64,000 bases of DNA from Folioceros fuciformis (Eukaryota; Anthocerotophyta; Anthocerotopsida; Anthocerotales). Both the position numbers and the translations under genes were made by a program. Shown in pieces: positions 1 to 12,660 of the stretch; the stretch's first letter is position 1; each line of letters opens with the position of its first letter. The notes under the pieces were generated by a model, which was not told the DNA's origin, made no database searches, and was given only the letters and a program-made list of their open reading frames with translations. The stretch lies in the NCBI GenBank assembly GCA_049999805.1, contig JBNGIO010006348.1:99554-163553 (forward strand), read 5' to 3'.

Positions 1-395
1 AAGAAGCTCCAAAAATGTTTGAGACTTCTTCTTGTAAAAATGTTTAAGATCCTCTTCTCCAAAAAGTGGATTTTTCAAGATGTTGTAAATTCTTGTTCAA
101 AATAAGTCACAAAAGTATGATGAAATTATGAAGTTGAACTCATAACCATACAATAAATATGGGAGACGTAGCTCCTTAGATAAAAACTTGCATAAGCAAG
201 TTTAAGCCAATAAAGTGACCTAACATGTAAAATGTATCAATCCTCAAAAGAGCTTTTGCGTATCATGCTCATGGAAGGTCATCTCTTAAATGACAAATAT
301 GCAACAACCACTTCTATCAATTAATGAGCTATTAATAAGATAGTGGCTTAGTATAGTTTGCCGGATTTTAGATCCCTAACTTAACTTCTTGTTCT
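1..395. other. AT-rich flank downstream of the DKDG-repeat gene
   Basis: AT-rich sequence with no convincing open frame. It lies past the stop codon of the minus-strand gene that ends at 396, so it probably includes that gene's 3' untranslated region. No other structure is seen. Confidence 0.5.
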
Positions 396-3300
396 TTAAG
401 ACGAATGTGGAGGATCATCATGTTTATGTTCACCATCATGTTTATCATTCTCATGTGGCTCATCTTTTCTGTGCACCAATACTCCTTTGATGTTATCTAA
501 GTGCTCTAGAACTTCTTTCATGTTCTCCTTGATGAGACCAAGTTGTAAAACACCAGCTCCTCCAAATGGCTTCTTCCTACCACTGCCACTTCCCGATGAG
601 CCACCCTCATGGCCACCCTCATGGCCACCCTCATAGCCACTAGACCCTCCTGCCCCACCAAACCCACTTGGCTCATCCGAACTACCATGGCCGCCAGTAC
701 TTGCACCACCATGCCCTCCTTGTTCCCCGTGGCCTCGAACTGAATCCAAGGTAGAATGGAGCACATCCTTCACATCGTCGTGAACACTTGCAAGTTCATG
801 GGCGTGATGATCGAATGAATGACGCTCCATTTTTCCTCCAAATGCCTTTTTGACATCATCCACAGACTCCACAATGGCAGGTAGATCCAAATACTCCTCA
901 CCATGGCCTCCCAACCTTTCAGGTGCCATGTCTTCTCGCACAGATATCCTTTGCCTAGTATCATGTGCAAACTTGTCATCTTCTTCTGTTGATTTTCCAT
1001 GTCCTCCCCTTGCCTTTCCTCGAGCAAAGGGATCAGAGCCGTCGTCTCCGAATCCAGCTCCAGCTCCTCCAACCCTACTAACTTTTCTGTGTGGATCACC
1101 TCCAGTCCCTGTCCCAGCTATCGTCTTCCTTCCAGACTTCACAGACTGTCCTCCCTCTTCATCTGAACTTTCACTTGCATGGATGCCATACTTGCCGGTG
1201 CTCTTTCTAGAGGACCTACGCTTTGCGCTCTTTCCAGATGCATCACCCTCAGCACTTGGATCTTTTATGCTAACTTTCTTCCCATGTCCACTATGTTCTC
1301 CTACCTCAGACCTGGATGCTCTAAGTGCGGCTTTCACTTCCTGGCTTGTTATTTCCTTCTCAATAGCTTTTGCCACATCCTTATGTTTTTCTAGTATATC
1401 TTCCATGGTCTTTGCTACATTCATTTGTTTATCCAACACCTCTTCTTGTTCATGGTCTAATTGTGCATGATGTGTTTCATCAATATCATGTAATATCTCC
1501 TTCGTGTCATCCTTAATCTCTAGATGTTTCTCTATGAGGGTCTCTGTGCTTTTAGCAACTTCTTTATGTTGGGCGAGAAGTTGCAGCTCATGAGGTGATA
1601 ACACTAAGTCTTCTGGTTCTCCTGGAGGACTTTTCAATGATATATCAATGGAAACATTTCCATCTTTATCCTTCTCCAACTCAAATTCATCTGTGTCTAT
1701 ATTGGTATCATTGACAGTGATATGATATTTATTTTTCTCTTTAGCCAACTCTTCTAGCCTTCGCCTCTCAGCTTCAAGACTACCAAGCTTATTTCCCCAC
1801 TCATCATACCCTTCTGCTGGGCCCTTGCCCTTTGCTGCACCTTTGCTTGATGACTTACTATCCTTATCAAGTTGAGTACTGTCTTTATCAGTTCTACGGG
1901 CATCTTTATCACCTTTTTGAGCATATTTATCGATTCTATTACCATCTTTATCAAGTCTGTTGCCATCCTTATCAACTCTATTACCATCTTGGTCATAAGA
2001 AATCGGATTGCCATCTTTGTCAAAGAGAGGTCGACCAAATTTATCGACAATGTTGCCATCTTTATCATAATATATAGGGTTTCCATCTTTGTCAAATAAG
2101 GGTCTACCATATTCATCAAACAATGGTTTACCAAACTCATCAGTTGGTATTCTTTTCCCATTCTTGTCATAGTATATAACAGTTCCATCCTTATTGTACA
2201 GAAGGTTGCCGTTCCTATCTCTTGGTATAGGCTTGTTTTGATTATCATAGGTGATAGGTTTATGATCATCATCGAACAGTGCTCTAGCATTCTTATCGTG
2301 TAAGGGAATAGGTTCAGCATCTTTGGCAAATTTATCATCTCCTGCAATATTCTTAACATCCTTAGCCTTTACATCCTTAACATCTTTTTTCGATGGCACA
2401 ACATTTCCATCTTTGTCATAAGTGGTAGCATTACCACTCTTGTCAAACAATGGTCTTCCATCCTCATCAACCAATGGATTCCCTTCTCTATTTGTTTTAA
2501 TAATTGTTCCTTTTCTGTCATAGAAAATCGAATTACCACGTTTGTCAAAGAGCAGCTTACCCTCCTTATCCTTAGGGATAGGTTTTTCCTTGTCATATAC
2601 TATTTCTTTATGATCCTTGTCGAAAAAGCCTCTTTGATGTTTATCAAGTAAAGTGATAGGTTTTGAGTCTTTATCAAACATCAATCCTTGAGCTTTACTC
2701 TCTAGCCCATCTAGATTCAACTTTGGAACTACAGCTTCTTTCTTAGCTAGTGGACCTCCTTTTGTAGCAGCTACGGCCCCTCCTCCAGCTCCCGGCCCTA
2801 GAGGATGGCCCTTGGGAGGAGTGTCTACTCCGTGGCCCTTGGGAGGAGTATCTACTCCATGCCCAGGTTGCTTTCCTTGGGGTAATCGTTCTGCAGCATC
2901 TGTTTCAGCTTTAACTCCTTCGCCTCCTCCCCCCCCCCCCCCCCCTCCGCCACCTCCTCCTCCACCACCAAAGAATCCTGAAAACAAACCACCTCCACCG
3001 TCATGTCCATGGTGTTTCTTGTGTTTCCTATGGTGGTGCTTGTCACTGTCATGGTCCCAACCTCCACCCTTATCATCTCCAAAGCCCCATGATTCTCCAA
3101 CAGGTCCTCCTCGACTCCTTAGATCGGATCTGGAATTGGGTCTTGTTTCCTTCTCATGAGCTAATTTTGCAAGTTCCTCCTCCAAGTCATGGATCCTTTT
3201 TTGCAGTTTTCTTTTCTCTATTCTCTCTTGTTCTAGAAGGCCTTCCAATAAGGCTGCATGATCCTCTAATTCCTTACAACGTTTAGCATGCCTCTTAGCT

Positions 3301-5130
3301 TGTAGAGCTGATTCATTTGCCTTATGCCGATGTTGGGTGACTTCTCTATTAGCTCTCTCTAAAGTTTTGTGTACAACCTTCAAACATAGGAATATAATAT
3401 TAAAAATACTAAATAATTATGGTTTTTTAATAAGGAGGATGAGGTGTTATGAAAGTGCAAAATCATACAGAAATACAACTTTCCAATCGGGCGTTCGCCA
3501 TTTCCAGACGACATGATTTATCTTTCAGACGACCAAGCTCTCTGTTTTCGCAGCTGATACGATTATGCAAGCCTTTCATTCTTTTGATGAGCTTCTGCAG
3601 TCTAGAGATTTCTCCAGCATAAACATCCCTTTCTACTTCAATTTCCTGAGGTGTTACGGGCACTTTAAGAAAAGATTATGATGAGTTCGTGTTTTAATCG
3701 CTGTGAAAAATTATATCCTCACCCTAGTCCGTGTAACACGTATGTCACGACGTAATAGAGCAATTTCTTCATGTTGGGCATCACACGTCGATTGCAAATC
3801 CCCACATCTTGTCTTGAGGCCTAACAACAAATTTCACGCTGTGTTCGAACTATATAGTGCACGACAGAAATTCTTGGGAGATCTGTGAAGGAGAGTAAAG
3901 TATGAAGGTTTGTAGTTTGTGGGTGCGACCAACCTTGAATTTTGGCTCGCAACCGAGTTGAACCACCGGTTCGTGGACCATCTCCACTGCCCGCCAGCTC
4001 CAAATCCTCAACATCCTTTTCCAACTTCCTGTGGAGCAATCGCAGCATCGTTTGTTTGAAAGCATATCTTAGGACAAGATGACCGTGTTCGAACATCTGA
4101 TTCCCTGGCACACACTGCATCCTCTGATGAACTTGCCTTGCACCGGCTGAAGGTGTGGAGATGGATATCAACTGGAAATACAGAGGCTTGAATTTGCAAT
4201 TAGGTGTCGGTATCTTGGAAACTCAATTTCCCAGTCCTCATGGGTCTGAAGGAGAAATTTTTGAATTTTCACAGGGTAGAGGTGATTCCCAGGCAATTTC
4301 TTGCAACAGAGCAAGTCTGCACTCGTATTGGCAAGTGCAGTCTCTGCTGGGCTAGACGGGAATAACTCCTTCGAAACAGGAGCACGGGGTACGAGATCCG
4401 TAAGACGAAAAGGGGTTCACATTTAAGGTTATGTGGGCACACGAGTCACGTGAAAGGAAGGCAGTACTGCTTCAGAGACCACACAAACAGTAAAATGCTC
4501 GCAACATAGCAAACAAGACGACGAGAACGAATGGTAGAGTATGGTGCTGAGGAGGAAGTAAGAGTGCTGCTAGGGTAAACAGCTGAGACTTGACAGTAGA
4601 CTTTGAGGCTGAGTGGAGGTGGAGGGGACTCTGTTTCAAAGGGAGAAGAGAAGAACGTACCTGTTTTCCAATTCGACGCTGCATGAGTGAACCTTGTGGA
4701 GCTTAAGGTGCTGTGCCTGCTCCGAGAGGGCTTTCTTCAGATCAATGATTTCCTCCAACAACGACTCCTTATCTCTGCTCGCCAAGACCAACTTCTTGGC
4801 AACATGTTGGGCTCCTCTTCCCCTTGGCGAGTTGGATTCCGCGTCGTCATTACTGTAGCCATAATAATCCACCGGAGGCACTGCGACCGAGGGAGCCTTA
4901 ATCCAGGCGCCACCCCCACTACCACTGTTCCAATTCACCCCCGTCGGCTGTGCCCCGGGGACGTGTGGCATAGACTCCGCAGCTGAAGTCCAACCCTCCA
5001 ACTTCATGGAGTTCGTTGCAGCCAGGTGAAAATGCGGGTGAGACCGCCGCTTAGTCTCTCTGGGGTTGCTGGATGATCGGGATCTGCATGGCCCCTGCCT
5101 GCATTCCCCCCTGTCTGCCAGTGTATCCAT
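396..5130 (-). CDS. Large coiled-coil protein with DKDG repeats (unknown function)
   Basis: Five exons fit in phase: 5130-4661, 4067-3934, 3820-3723, 3645-3469 and 3377-396, giving about 1286 aa. The start is the ATG at 5130 in a good context (GAGCCATGG). The frame at 3383 opens with TTG, so the last exon must be entered by splicing; the previous donor is a strong GTATGA. Exons 1-4 and the start of exon 5 read as continuous charged coiled coil. Then follow a Gly/His-rich stretch with a long Gly run, a region of roughly 300 residues rich in short units such as FDKDGNPIYY and YDKDGN, two more helical charged segments (around LLAQHKEVAK and EDILEKHKDV), and a Gly/Ser/His-rich tail. The D-x-D-G units recall calcium-loop chemistry, but flanking EF-hand helices are not evident. 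No signal peptide or membrane segment is seen. I do not recognise the family. A cytoskeletal or scaffold role would be a guess. Confidence 0.7.
2929..2945. repeat. 17-base poly-C run inside a coding exon
   Basis: Seventeen consecutive C on the plus strand, read as G in the minus-strand gene, where it encodes part of a long glycine stretch. Any length change that is not a multiple of three would shift the downstream ~800 codons. It is also a likely site of sequencing error. Confidence 0.95.
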
Positions 5131-7957
5131 GGCTCACGAAACCAGCAGCAGCTGCAAAAAAGATACAGTTCCGGTGCAGAGGTTGTGACAATCTTCCGTG
5201 TGGGGAATCCTCCTAACTTGCAGTCATTGAAATGGCACATTCAGAGTCCATGGTAGCCTCCATCATCGCAACCCTAGGAGGATCCCACAGGTGCATCCGT
5301 GCCAGCCAATCTGCCACGCATCCACAGCGCGGATTCCCGTCTCCTGTTATCCACATATTGCCCCTTCCGCGAGTGGTGCCCTGGCCCTTAGCAGGCACCG
5401 TGGGCAGCTCTGCCCTGTTTACTGCAGGGTGTGACTAAAACTTGACACCCGCGGGCAACCCACCCCACCATCGCTATCCATGGCCGGCATGCGTGCCGAG
5501 GCTTCAGGAGGATGGATAGCATGGATGCCGGGGCCACAGGAGGAGCAGCCTGTGATGGAGAGTGACAAAGAGACTGTTTCCAACCCGACAATCTTAGCAT
5601 TCACACCTGCCGTAAGAGCCGAGAGTGGGAGCAGGGGACGGCACGAGCCCAGGAGCTCGAGGAGGAGAGATAGAAAGGGGGTGGGGAGATAGCGGGAGGC
5701 AAACCGCGCCTTGCCTTCCACATTGTGGCAGACCCTCATCAACCCTTACTCCACGTTGAACCTGCTCTGCTGGCCTCTACCCTCTTTCACCACCGGTCTC
5801 TTAAGTTTTGGTCCCACTTTCTGCGGATGATGAACTTGGAAGCTCTGGTACAACCACATTCCGATGTTGTAACAATACACACCTACCTAACAGAAGCCTC
5901 GAATAAACCCAGGGACATTCTTGGCAAACGCAAACGCGAGGTGCCTGCAATGGGAAGCAGGAGGCATGATGTGTTTTAGTGTTCAGACCTTGTTTGAGAA
6001 AAGCCGGCCGAATGTGTGAATGACTGCATCGTGTAGTCCCTATTTGACACTGGCCACACATAAGGAAACCCTTTTATGACCGGTTTGGAAAAGAGACCTC
6101 ACACACCAGGTACGGTGCGTGAACTTTCTGTGCGAAGGGTAACTAAAGAGAAACGCCATGGCATACGCTGGTTCTCTACTCTTCCCTTCACTAATAGACA
6201 CAGGGAACATCCGCGGATGACCTAACACGAAAATTCCTCAGAAGTCCTGTGTCATTAGAGTCATCAGCACCCTTGAGGTATCAGATGGAGCTCATGATAC
6301 TTTCCTCCTTGGAAATGAAAGCTACTGGATACAAAAAGCAGCAACCCTCAAACCTAGCAGCTCCCTCACCCCATACCAGGGAGAGAAGCGAACATCCAAC
6401 CTAAAGCCATTGCTAGCACGGGTAGACTACACCGAACAGGACAGAGGATTCGCACGAAGACTGTGGGAGCAGCACAAGCTTTTCCATGTCCCGAGCATCA
6501 GACAACTTCAAATGTCGGAACACACAGGAGACACGAACAAATCGAACGACCCCACAACCTCTCCAGCCGAGCCTAATACAACCAGCATGAGAAAACCCTA
6601 GTTTGCGCCGGGAGCACACAGATCTGCGCAAGGGACGCGCAAGGGACGCGCAAGAACGCGTTTGGCATGCCGAGAACCAGGGAAAAGGACACGCGATCAC
6701 CTGACCTCAAGATGGGAACTACGCTGACGAGCCGTCCAACAGAGAAACAAAGCAAGTCGAGTACTGAAACCCTGGTCTCCCTGGCATTTTATAGGTGAAA
6801 AGGAGATAGTATCGCAAATATGGAATTGGGACGAATGGTCCGGCTAGATGGGAAGCAATGCAGTCATGGTGACTCGGCGGCCATCCAATCCGAGCCCATT
6901 CCCCGGACGGACCGGGCTTGCTGGAAGCCCTGGACTGTGGAATGTGAAATCACATTGTGGGCGACACCTCGTTGACGTGATCCATCATCTATGGCATACG
7001 GCAGATGCAGCAATTCTGTGTGTCGTGAGTGAGGTCGTGTGTCCGAAAGTTCCATCATTCTGGCTGCGGATGGAAGGATCCCGTGCCAGGGATCGGATGA
7101 ATGGACGATTGTGGAAGCTGAGGGTAAAGTTGTGTACGTTGGGATTTGCCTGTACCGAAATCGACATGGAGAAGAGTGAAAGACGACGGGTACTGGTCCC
7201 AGGACATACACGTTGTTGCAAGGATTAATGGCTGCATGTATCGCGAGCTCATGCATTGCTGCTCTTCTGGTACATGTACTCCACGCTGCCCACCGGAGAG
7301 GTAGCAGGCACTGGGGGGTGGGTGAAAGTAATCCCCTAGGCCTGCACACGCGCAAGGTATGCCCGCTTTGTCCTTGGCACTTTCCTCCAGTGTGCGACGG
7401 AAAGGACTGTGAGCGTCTGCGTGCTGAAATTGAGCGGAAGCCTGTCACTTGCGAAGTGTTGCTTCGGGGCTTAATGCTTCGTGAGGGTTGTTTGAATGTC
7501 GAGGATGTGGTGCAAATTTCGAGGTTGGGAGTCAAACTGACACGAGTAGCAAGCAGTGGAAAATTTGCTTTGACTGGTTTTGTTTTTAGGGATTGACGAT
7601 CCGGGAACATTCCGTCTTGCATTCGGAAACCCAATTGTGGGATAGGTTTACGGATGCACGATACGCTTGTTGTGCTGTTGGCACAGAGTTAACAGTTTTT
7701 GATGGTTTGATCTGTGGGGAAGAGATTCTTTGCAGCATGATTTTTCTTGTCGAGGGTGTCTGTGGAATCTCTATACATGTCTGTGGGGATGCTCAATTAG
7801 TGGGACCATAGGAGGGAGTGTGTGCCCAGTGATTTGTCCCGTTTCTCTCATCCCGTTTCCGTGGACTTGCCTGCGTGCTGAGGCCTCTCTTTGGGAATAG
7901 CGTTAATATCAGGGGGCTGTTGAGTAAACCCTTCATCAGGGCTGAACCATCAAATAG
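5131..7957. other. Intergenic region between two divergent genes
   Basis: About 2.8 kb between the minus-strand coiled-coil gene and the plus-strand F-box gene, so it should hold both promoters. Several open frames occur, the longest on the minus strand at 6864-7634 (256 codons), but they overlap on both strands and show no family pattern, so I do not call them genes. A pyrimidine-rich stretch ending in CAG lies just upstream of the coiled-coil start and could mark a 5'UTR intron. Confidence 0.5.
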
Positions 7958-9889
7958 ATGGAGGTCAAAATGGAGAGAGGGGAGGGGTCTGGGGATACGG
8001 ACATGGGCACGGGCATGGCTTCCATGTTTGCTGGTCAAATAGGAGCTGGCAGTAATCCCGAGGGAATGAGTGATCAGCAACTACAAAACCCGCCAGTGAG
8101 CCACCTTGAGACATGCCCTGTTGCAGCAGAGGCTCATATGGAAGGCAGTAGAACTTGTGTTTGGGGAGTACAAGTTCCAGATGCGGATGAGAAGTTGATG
8201 AAGCCTGAAGGCATGGGAGCTATCAGTCTTCGGTTGATGTCTCATGTGGGGGCTCTAACTGAAAAGAATGTCCTGGCGGGTTGTACAGAAGATCATGGAC
8301 AAGCTTCTCATCATGAGAAAAGCAAGGAAGACCCAGATGGCTCTGCAACAGCAACAGATCCTCAGCTTATGCCTGGCCTGCCAAACGATGTTGCTATTCT
8401 GTGTCTGGCCCGGGTAGCCCGAGGCATGATGCCTACCTTGTCCCTGGTTTGCAAGTCCTGGAGGGATGTGGTCAAGTCCGCAGATTTTCCCTCTCTCCGG
8501 CAGCAGGTGAAAGCTTTGCTCTTGTGCATTTTCTCATATATATTGCTCACAACCCTGTGAAAGATCCTTTCGTGCTTATTTGTTTCTGTTGACACAGTTG
8601 CTGGGAGACATTTCATGTTTGCTGCGAATTCGCAATCAACTTTGAAGCATAGACCGTGTATGTGTGGCTTACATCCTTGTACATTGTTGGTATCTCTGAC
8701 AGGTGGAATCATCTGAAGGGTGGATATATGTTCTGGCGGAGACACCTCCTGGGTCTCCTTTCAGAGTTTTTGATCCAACAGCTAACAAATGGCATAACCT
8801 TCCCCCAATACCAGGACACTCCCCAGGTCTTTGTTGCCAAGGATTTGTTTGTGTGGCATTGGGATGTTGCCTTTATTTCATGGGAGGGATTCATCGCGCT
8901 CACCATCACTCCTCTCAGCAGTGGACCGACGGTATGGCTGTCTAGGCTTAGAATGGATTGATTGCTTTCCGTAGTAGTAAGATGCCTGCTGTGCACCAGC
9001 AGAAAAGTGTCTCTTATAGGTTCCTTGGCCAGTGCAGGCATTGTCTCTTCCGATGTGAAAGTCTACAATGCCCACACCAATAGGTGGTCAACAGCTGCCA
9101 GTATGAACACAGCACGCAGCTGGTTTGCAGCCACGGTGATTGGGGACAAGGTGTACGTTGCTGGTGGTCGGGGAGTTAATTCTTTTCTTAACTCTGCGGA
9201 AGTTTACGATTCTGCTGAGGACGCCTGGCGTCCCATCAGAAGCATGCACTTCATCAGGTCTAGCTCCAGCGGAGTTGCTCTCGATGGGCAGTTTTGGGTT
9301 GTTGCAGGAGAATACATGAGAAGCCAGTACGAAGACCGCCCTCGAAAAGGTTCGGCAGAAGTTTATGATCCGCAGTCCGACACATGGAGGGTTGTGAATG
9401 AGATGTGGCTGGACTGTCACAAGGTAGTAATTTCTCACACACTAACGTTTTCTGTTTCTGAATGAAGGGTCGATGCGTGCATCTGACAATCTCAAGCTGC
9501 CTCCTCAACTGCAGGTGCCAGGACCAAGCACCGTCGTTGACGGAAGGCTCATCTTCATTCACTACAGCAGAATCATGGCTTACGACCACGACTCAAATTG
9601 CTGGATGCATGTTGGACATGTCTCAGGTGGAGACGTGTACAACAGGCCGGTCTCTCGTTTCGGATTTGCGTGCGTGAGTTTGGATAGGGAGATCTACATC
9701 ATAGGAGGGACAAAGGAGTCCTGGCAGAATCGCAACCGCTACCACATCCAGACTTTGAACACGGTGGAGGTGTGTAGCAGTCTGAGGTGCAGGGACGTGT
9801 GCACTCCTCAGTTCCTTCCGTGGAGGCAAGTTGCTGACATGGGGACGACCTGCGGCAATGTGCTCGCCTCTGCTGTGCTGCGGCTTTGA
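7958..9889 (+). CDS. F-box/kelch-repeat protein
   Basis: Four exons fit in phase: 7958-8506, 8703-8931, 9038-9423 and 9515-9889, giving 512 aa. Residues about 135-180 form the F-box (begins MPGLPNDVAILCL, includes VCKSWRDVV). The C-terminal two thirds form kelch repeats, with hallmarks such as KVYVAGGRG, AEVYDSAEDAW, AEVYDPQSDTW and EIYIIGGTK. F-box/kelch proteins are substrate receptors of SCF (SKP1-cullin-F-box) ubiquitin ligases. The F-box binds the SKP1/ASK subunit and the kelch propeller binds the target. The unusually long low-complexity N-terminus of about 130 residues before the F-box resembles none I recognise. The target cannot be predicted from sequence. Confidence 0.85.
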
Positions 9890-10782
9890 CATTTGGAAGA
9901 GTAGATTCTGGCTTGGTGTGTGTGTGTGTTAGTGCGTAGTAGTTGCGACTGTGTGGTGATCAGAAATCAGAATTTGCAACACCCGGAGAGCCATCTTCTC
10001 TGCTGGGAGTGCCTGTAATATCGAAATGCTTTTAGTGAGGAAGCTTTCCACCTGGAATCTCGCCGAAGCTGCAGCTGGCCAGAGCCCAGCTGATACAAAT
10101 CCCAGGAGGGAAATAAAACTGAGAGAGCCGAACTAGGAAATGAGAAATGAAGTGCAGAGACTTGTAACGGACGTGACGTGTGGCCACGAGATGATGTTCG
10201 AGGGAGCGAGGAACAGTTGAGCCCGTTCTGAGCTCCAACCTTACCGTGGTGAGAATTGCAAAAATTGAACGGGTCGTGTAAATCGAATGGTTGCCCACCA
10301 CAGCCGTCCAGGCGATGGTGGGTTCATGCAGGCGAGCTTAGCAATAGCTTGTGTGACCTCTCATGAGGCAGCGAGGACGGCAGATCTGCTCATGCGGGCT
10401 GGCACAACGCACTCTGGTTCCAGGCAAGTTGGCCCCGTTGTGGCTTCCAGGACGCATGCCGGACAAGGAGGGCAGTTGGAGAGCTGGAAGTTGGCAGGAG
10501 TGGAGTGCAGAGGGCTGGGGCCCGTGCAGCGTAGCAGCATTTGAGTGGGCAAGGCGGTTCCTGGGTTGCAGTATCAGCGGGGGGGGGGTAACGTTGACAG
10601 CTGCCCCTTGTGTGACAGGCTTTCGTCCTTGGAAGAGTGCTGCTAGGGCTGAATCCGGGGATGCTGGGTCGTTCCAGGCAGGGTAATTGACGGTGTGGCC
10701 GGTGCGGGTGGGGTAGTGTGGCTCGGAATCCTGTGCTCTCGACATTTTTTGACTTTGAGGAGCGATTTCCGGCCCATTTGCA
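9890..10782. other. Intergenic region, likely WRKY gene promoter
   Basis: About 0.9 kb between two plus-strand genes. It should hold the 3' end of the F-box gene and the promoter of the WRKY gene. A short GT-rich run lies near 9917-9929 and a nine-G run near 10580. Open frames here overlap on both strands and look random. Confidence 0.5.
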
Positions 10783-12507
10783 ATGTCAATAGGAATAGGA
10801 TGCTTTGAGGCTTCCTCCAGCTTCTGGCTGAAGCTATCCGCTGCCCCGGTGGCAGCTTCTCGGTGCTCGGGTGCACACCTGGAGGATTCCGCTGCGCAGA
10901 TGTCAGGGATTAATGTGCACGAGTTCCATTCTTCGGTTGTGGGTCTGGGCTACCCAGGAGAGCAGAAGCTGCTGAGATGTGAGGCCGAGATGGAGGAAGT
11001 GGTTGGGAGGATGCCTGAACAACCAGAAGCCCAAGCATTTTGTAGTCCGAGAGGTTTGCACCTGAAGCACTCGGATCAGGATATTGTGGGTCCAGTTGAT
11101 TCCCAGGCTGTGGTCCCTGCTGTGAGGCACTCAGAGTATGCAGCCCACGATCACAGGCCCCGAGCTTTTGTTGCATACGACAGACATTCGGATCAGGAGG
11201 TGGTGGATTACGGAGGGGCAGTGAGAGGGTTCCCGAGCGTTCCCCCTCCTGACAGGCATGTAAACCAGGTGCTGGAGAATGCGGATGCCGGTCGATTGCC
11301 GTTGCCTGCTTACATCTCCCATGACAGACACTCTGACCAGGTTTTGCTGGAGAGAGATGAGAGGCTGGAAGGTGATAACATGCATCCGTTGGTTCCCAAG
11401 ACCATCGACTTCATCGGGCAGCATTCCGGACACTTGGTGAAGGAGGCAAGTCAGCTTCTGCGCTTGCATCCCTGTGCGTCCAGTGATGCACATTTCCACA
11501 ATGCTGCTGTGGCGGCTCCTTCTGGTGAGGGACAGGAGGAAGTGTCGGAGGCAGGTTCTCGCGGCGAGGGCAACATAGTAAGCGGTTTGACAGAGGGGCT
11601 TACATCAGACTCGGAAACAGGTGCAGCATCTAATATGTGCGAGAATGGCGTGGGGCCTTTCACGGGGCAGCTGAACTCCGTGCCAGATGCAGAGGGTGTG
11701 TCTCTCGTGATCCAGTCTGTTGAGGCCGAAATGAACAGATTGAGGAAGGTTGGTTAAACCTCGTCTTCTGCCAGGCATGCTATGTCCATTTGGGTCGGGG
11801 CATGACTCCGAACTAAGGATGTGTGTTGCATGTCACAGGAACATGAACACCTTCATCAGCAAAGAGAAGATCTCCAGCAGAAGATGACGTGCATAGAGAT
11901 GGAGTTGGCTAGATTACAAGGCATACGTGTGCTGGAGCTTGAGGTGCAGGTCACGAGCTGCAGTTTTCATGGACAACCCTCCAAGCAATGTGACTTGAGC
12001 TCACTCCTTTGTTTTTTCTTTCCGTGTCTGGTCGTGTAGAAGCAGCGGAGTGAAGGCTACGTGATGGAGCAATCGGACGGAGATGGCCAGCAGCAGCAGG
12101 AGATGGTGAGCAGCGTGGCACTAGGGGGGCTTGGTGTGCAAGTGGACTGCTTCTCTCAACCTGTGAGCCAGCATCCCCACGAGCTGTTTGCTGAAGCTGT
12201 GAGCACTCCCGAGGTACACGCATATGCTCCATCTGCTGCTATCAGGGCACCAGATCCTCAACATGCACTTCGACTCTTCGATGGTTACAACTGGAGGAAG
12301 TATGGAGAGATTTTGCAACCAGGGGCGCTCTATCCTCGGGTCTTTTATGGTTGCACCAACATGGGCTGCATTGCCCGGAAAATTGAAGAGAGGACAGATG
12401 AAGGGCTCATGAAGCGGATATACGAAGGCTTGCATAATCACCCTGTGCCCCGAAAGGCAGTGAGGCTTCTTGAAACACTCAAGCGCAGGCGAAGATACAA
12501 ACGCTGA
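10783..12507 (+). CDS. WRKY transcription factor with variant WRKYGEI motif
   Basis: Three exons in phase: 10783-11748, 11839-11949 and 12040-12507, giving 514 aa. Near the C-terminus lies a single WRKY domain: DGYNWRKYG followed by EI, then a zinc site C-x4-C (CTNMGC) and the terminal HNH. The usual heptad is WRKYGQK; here Q and K are replaced by E and I. Exon 2 encodes a leucine-rich helix (LEHEHL... LQQKM... ELARL pattern), like the N-terminal zipper of group II WRKY proteins. Exon 1 is acidic and carries at least four copies of a short motif around DRHSDQ. The last residues are very basic (KRRRRYKR), a probable nuclear signal. The domain has no internal intron. It should bind DNA in the nucleus, but W-box recognition is uncertain because the changed residues are base-contacting in the family. 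Confidence 0.85.
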
Positions 12508-12660
12508 AAGATGGATTCATTCATCAACAACGCTCTTTGGAAGACGCAAACCTCTTTGTTTGGCGGGTACGTAGGTATGGCCAAATCTTGATTGGATTAC
12601 TAGGAAAATTTCATTTGAAGACATTGTTACAAAAGGATGGTATGAATGGATACAAAGCCG

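Noticed and set aside
6864-7634. 256-codon open frame on the minus strand
   Set aside because: It overlaps an open plus-strand frame, has a random-looking composition, and shows no domain, signal or splice logic.
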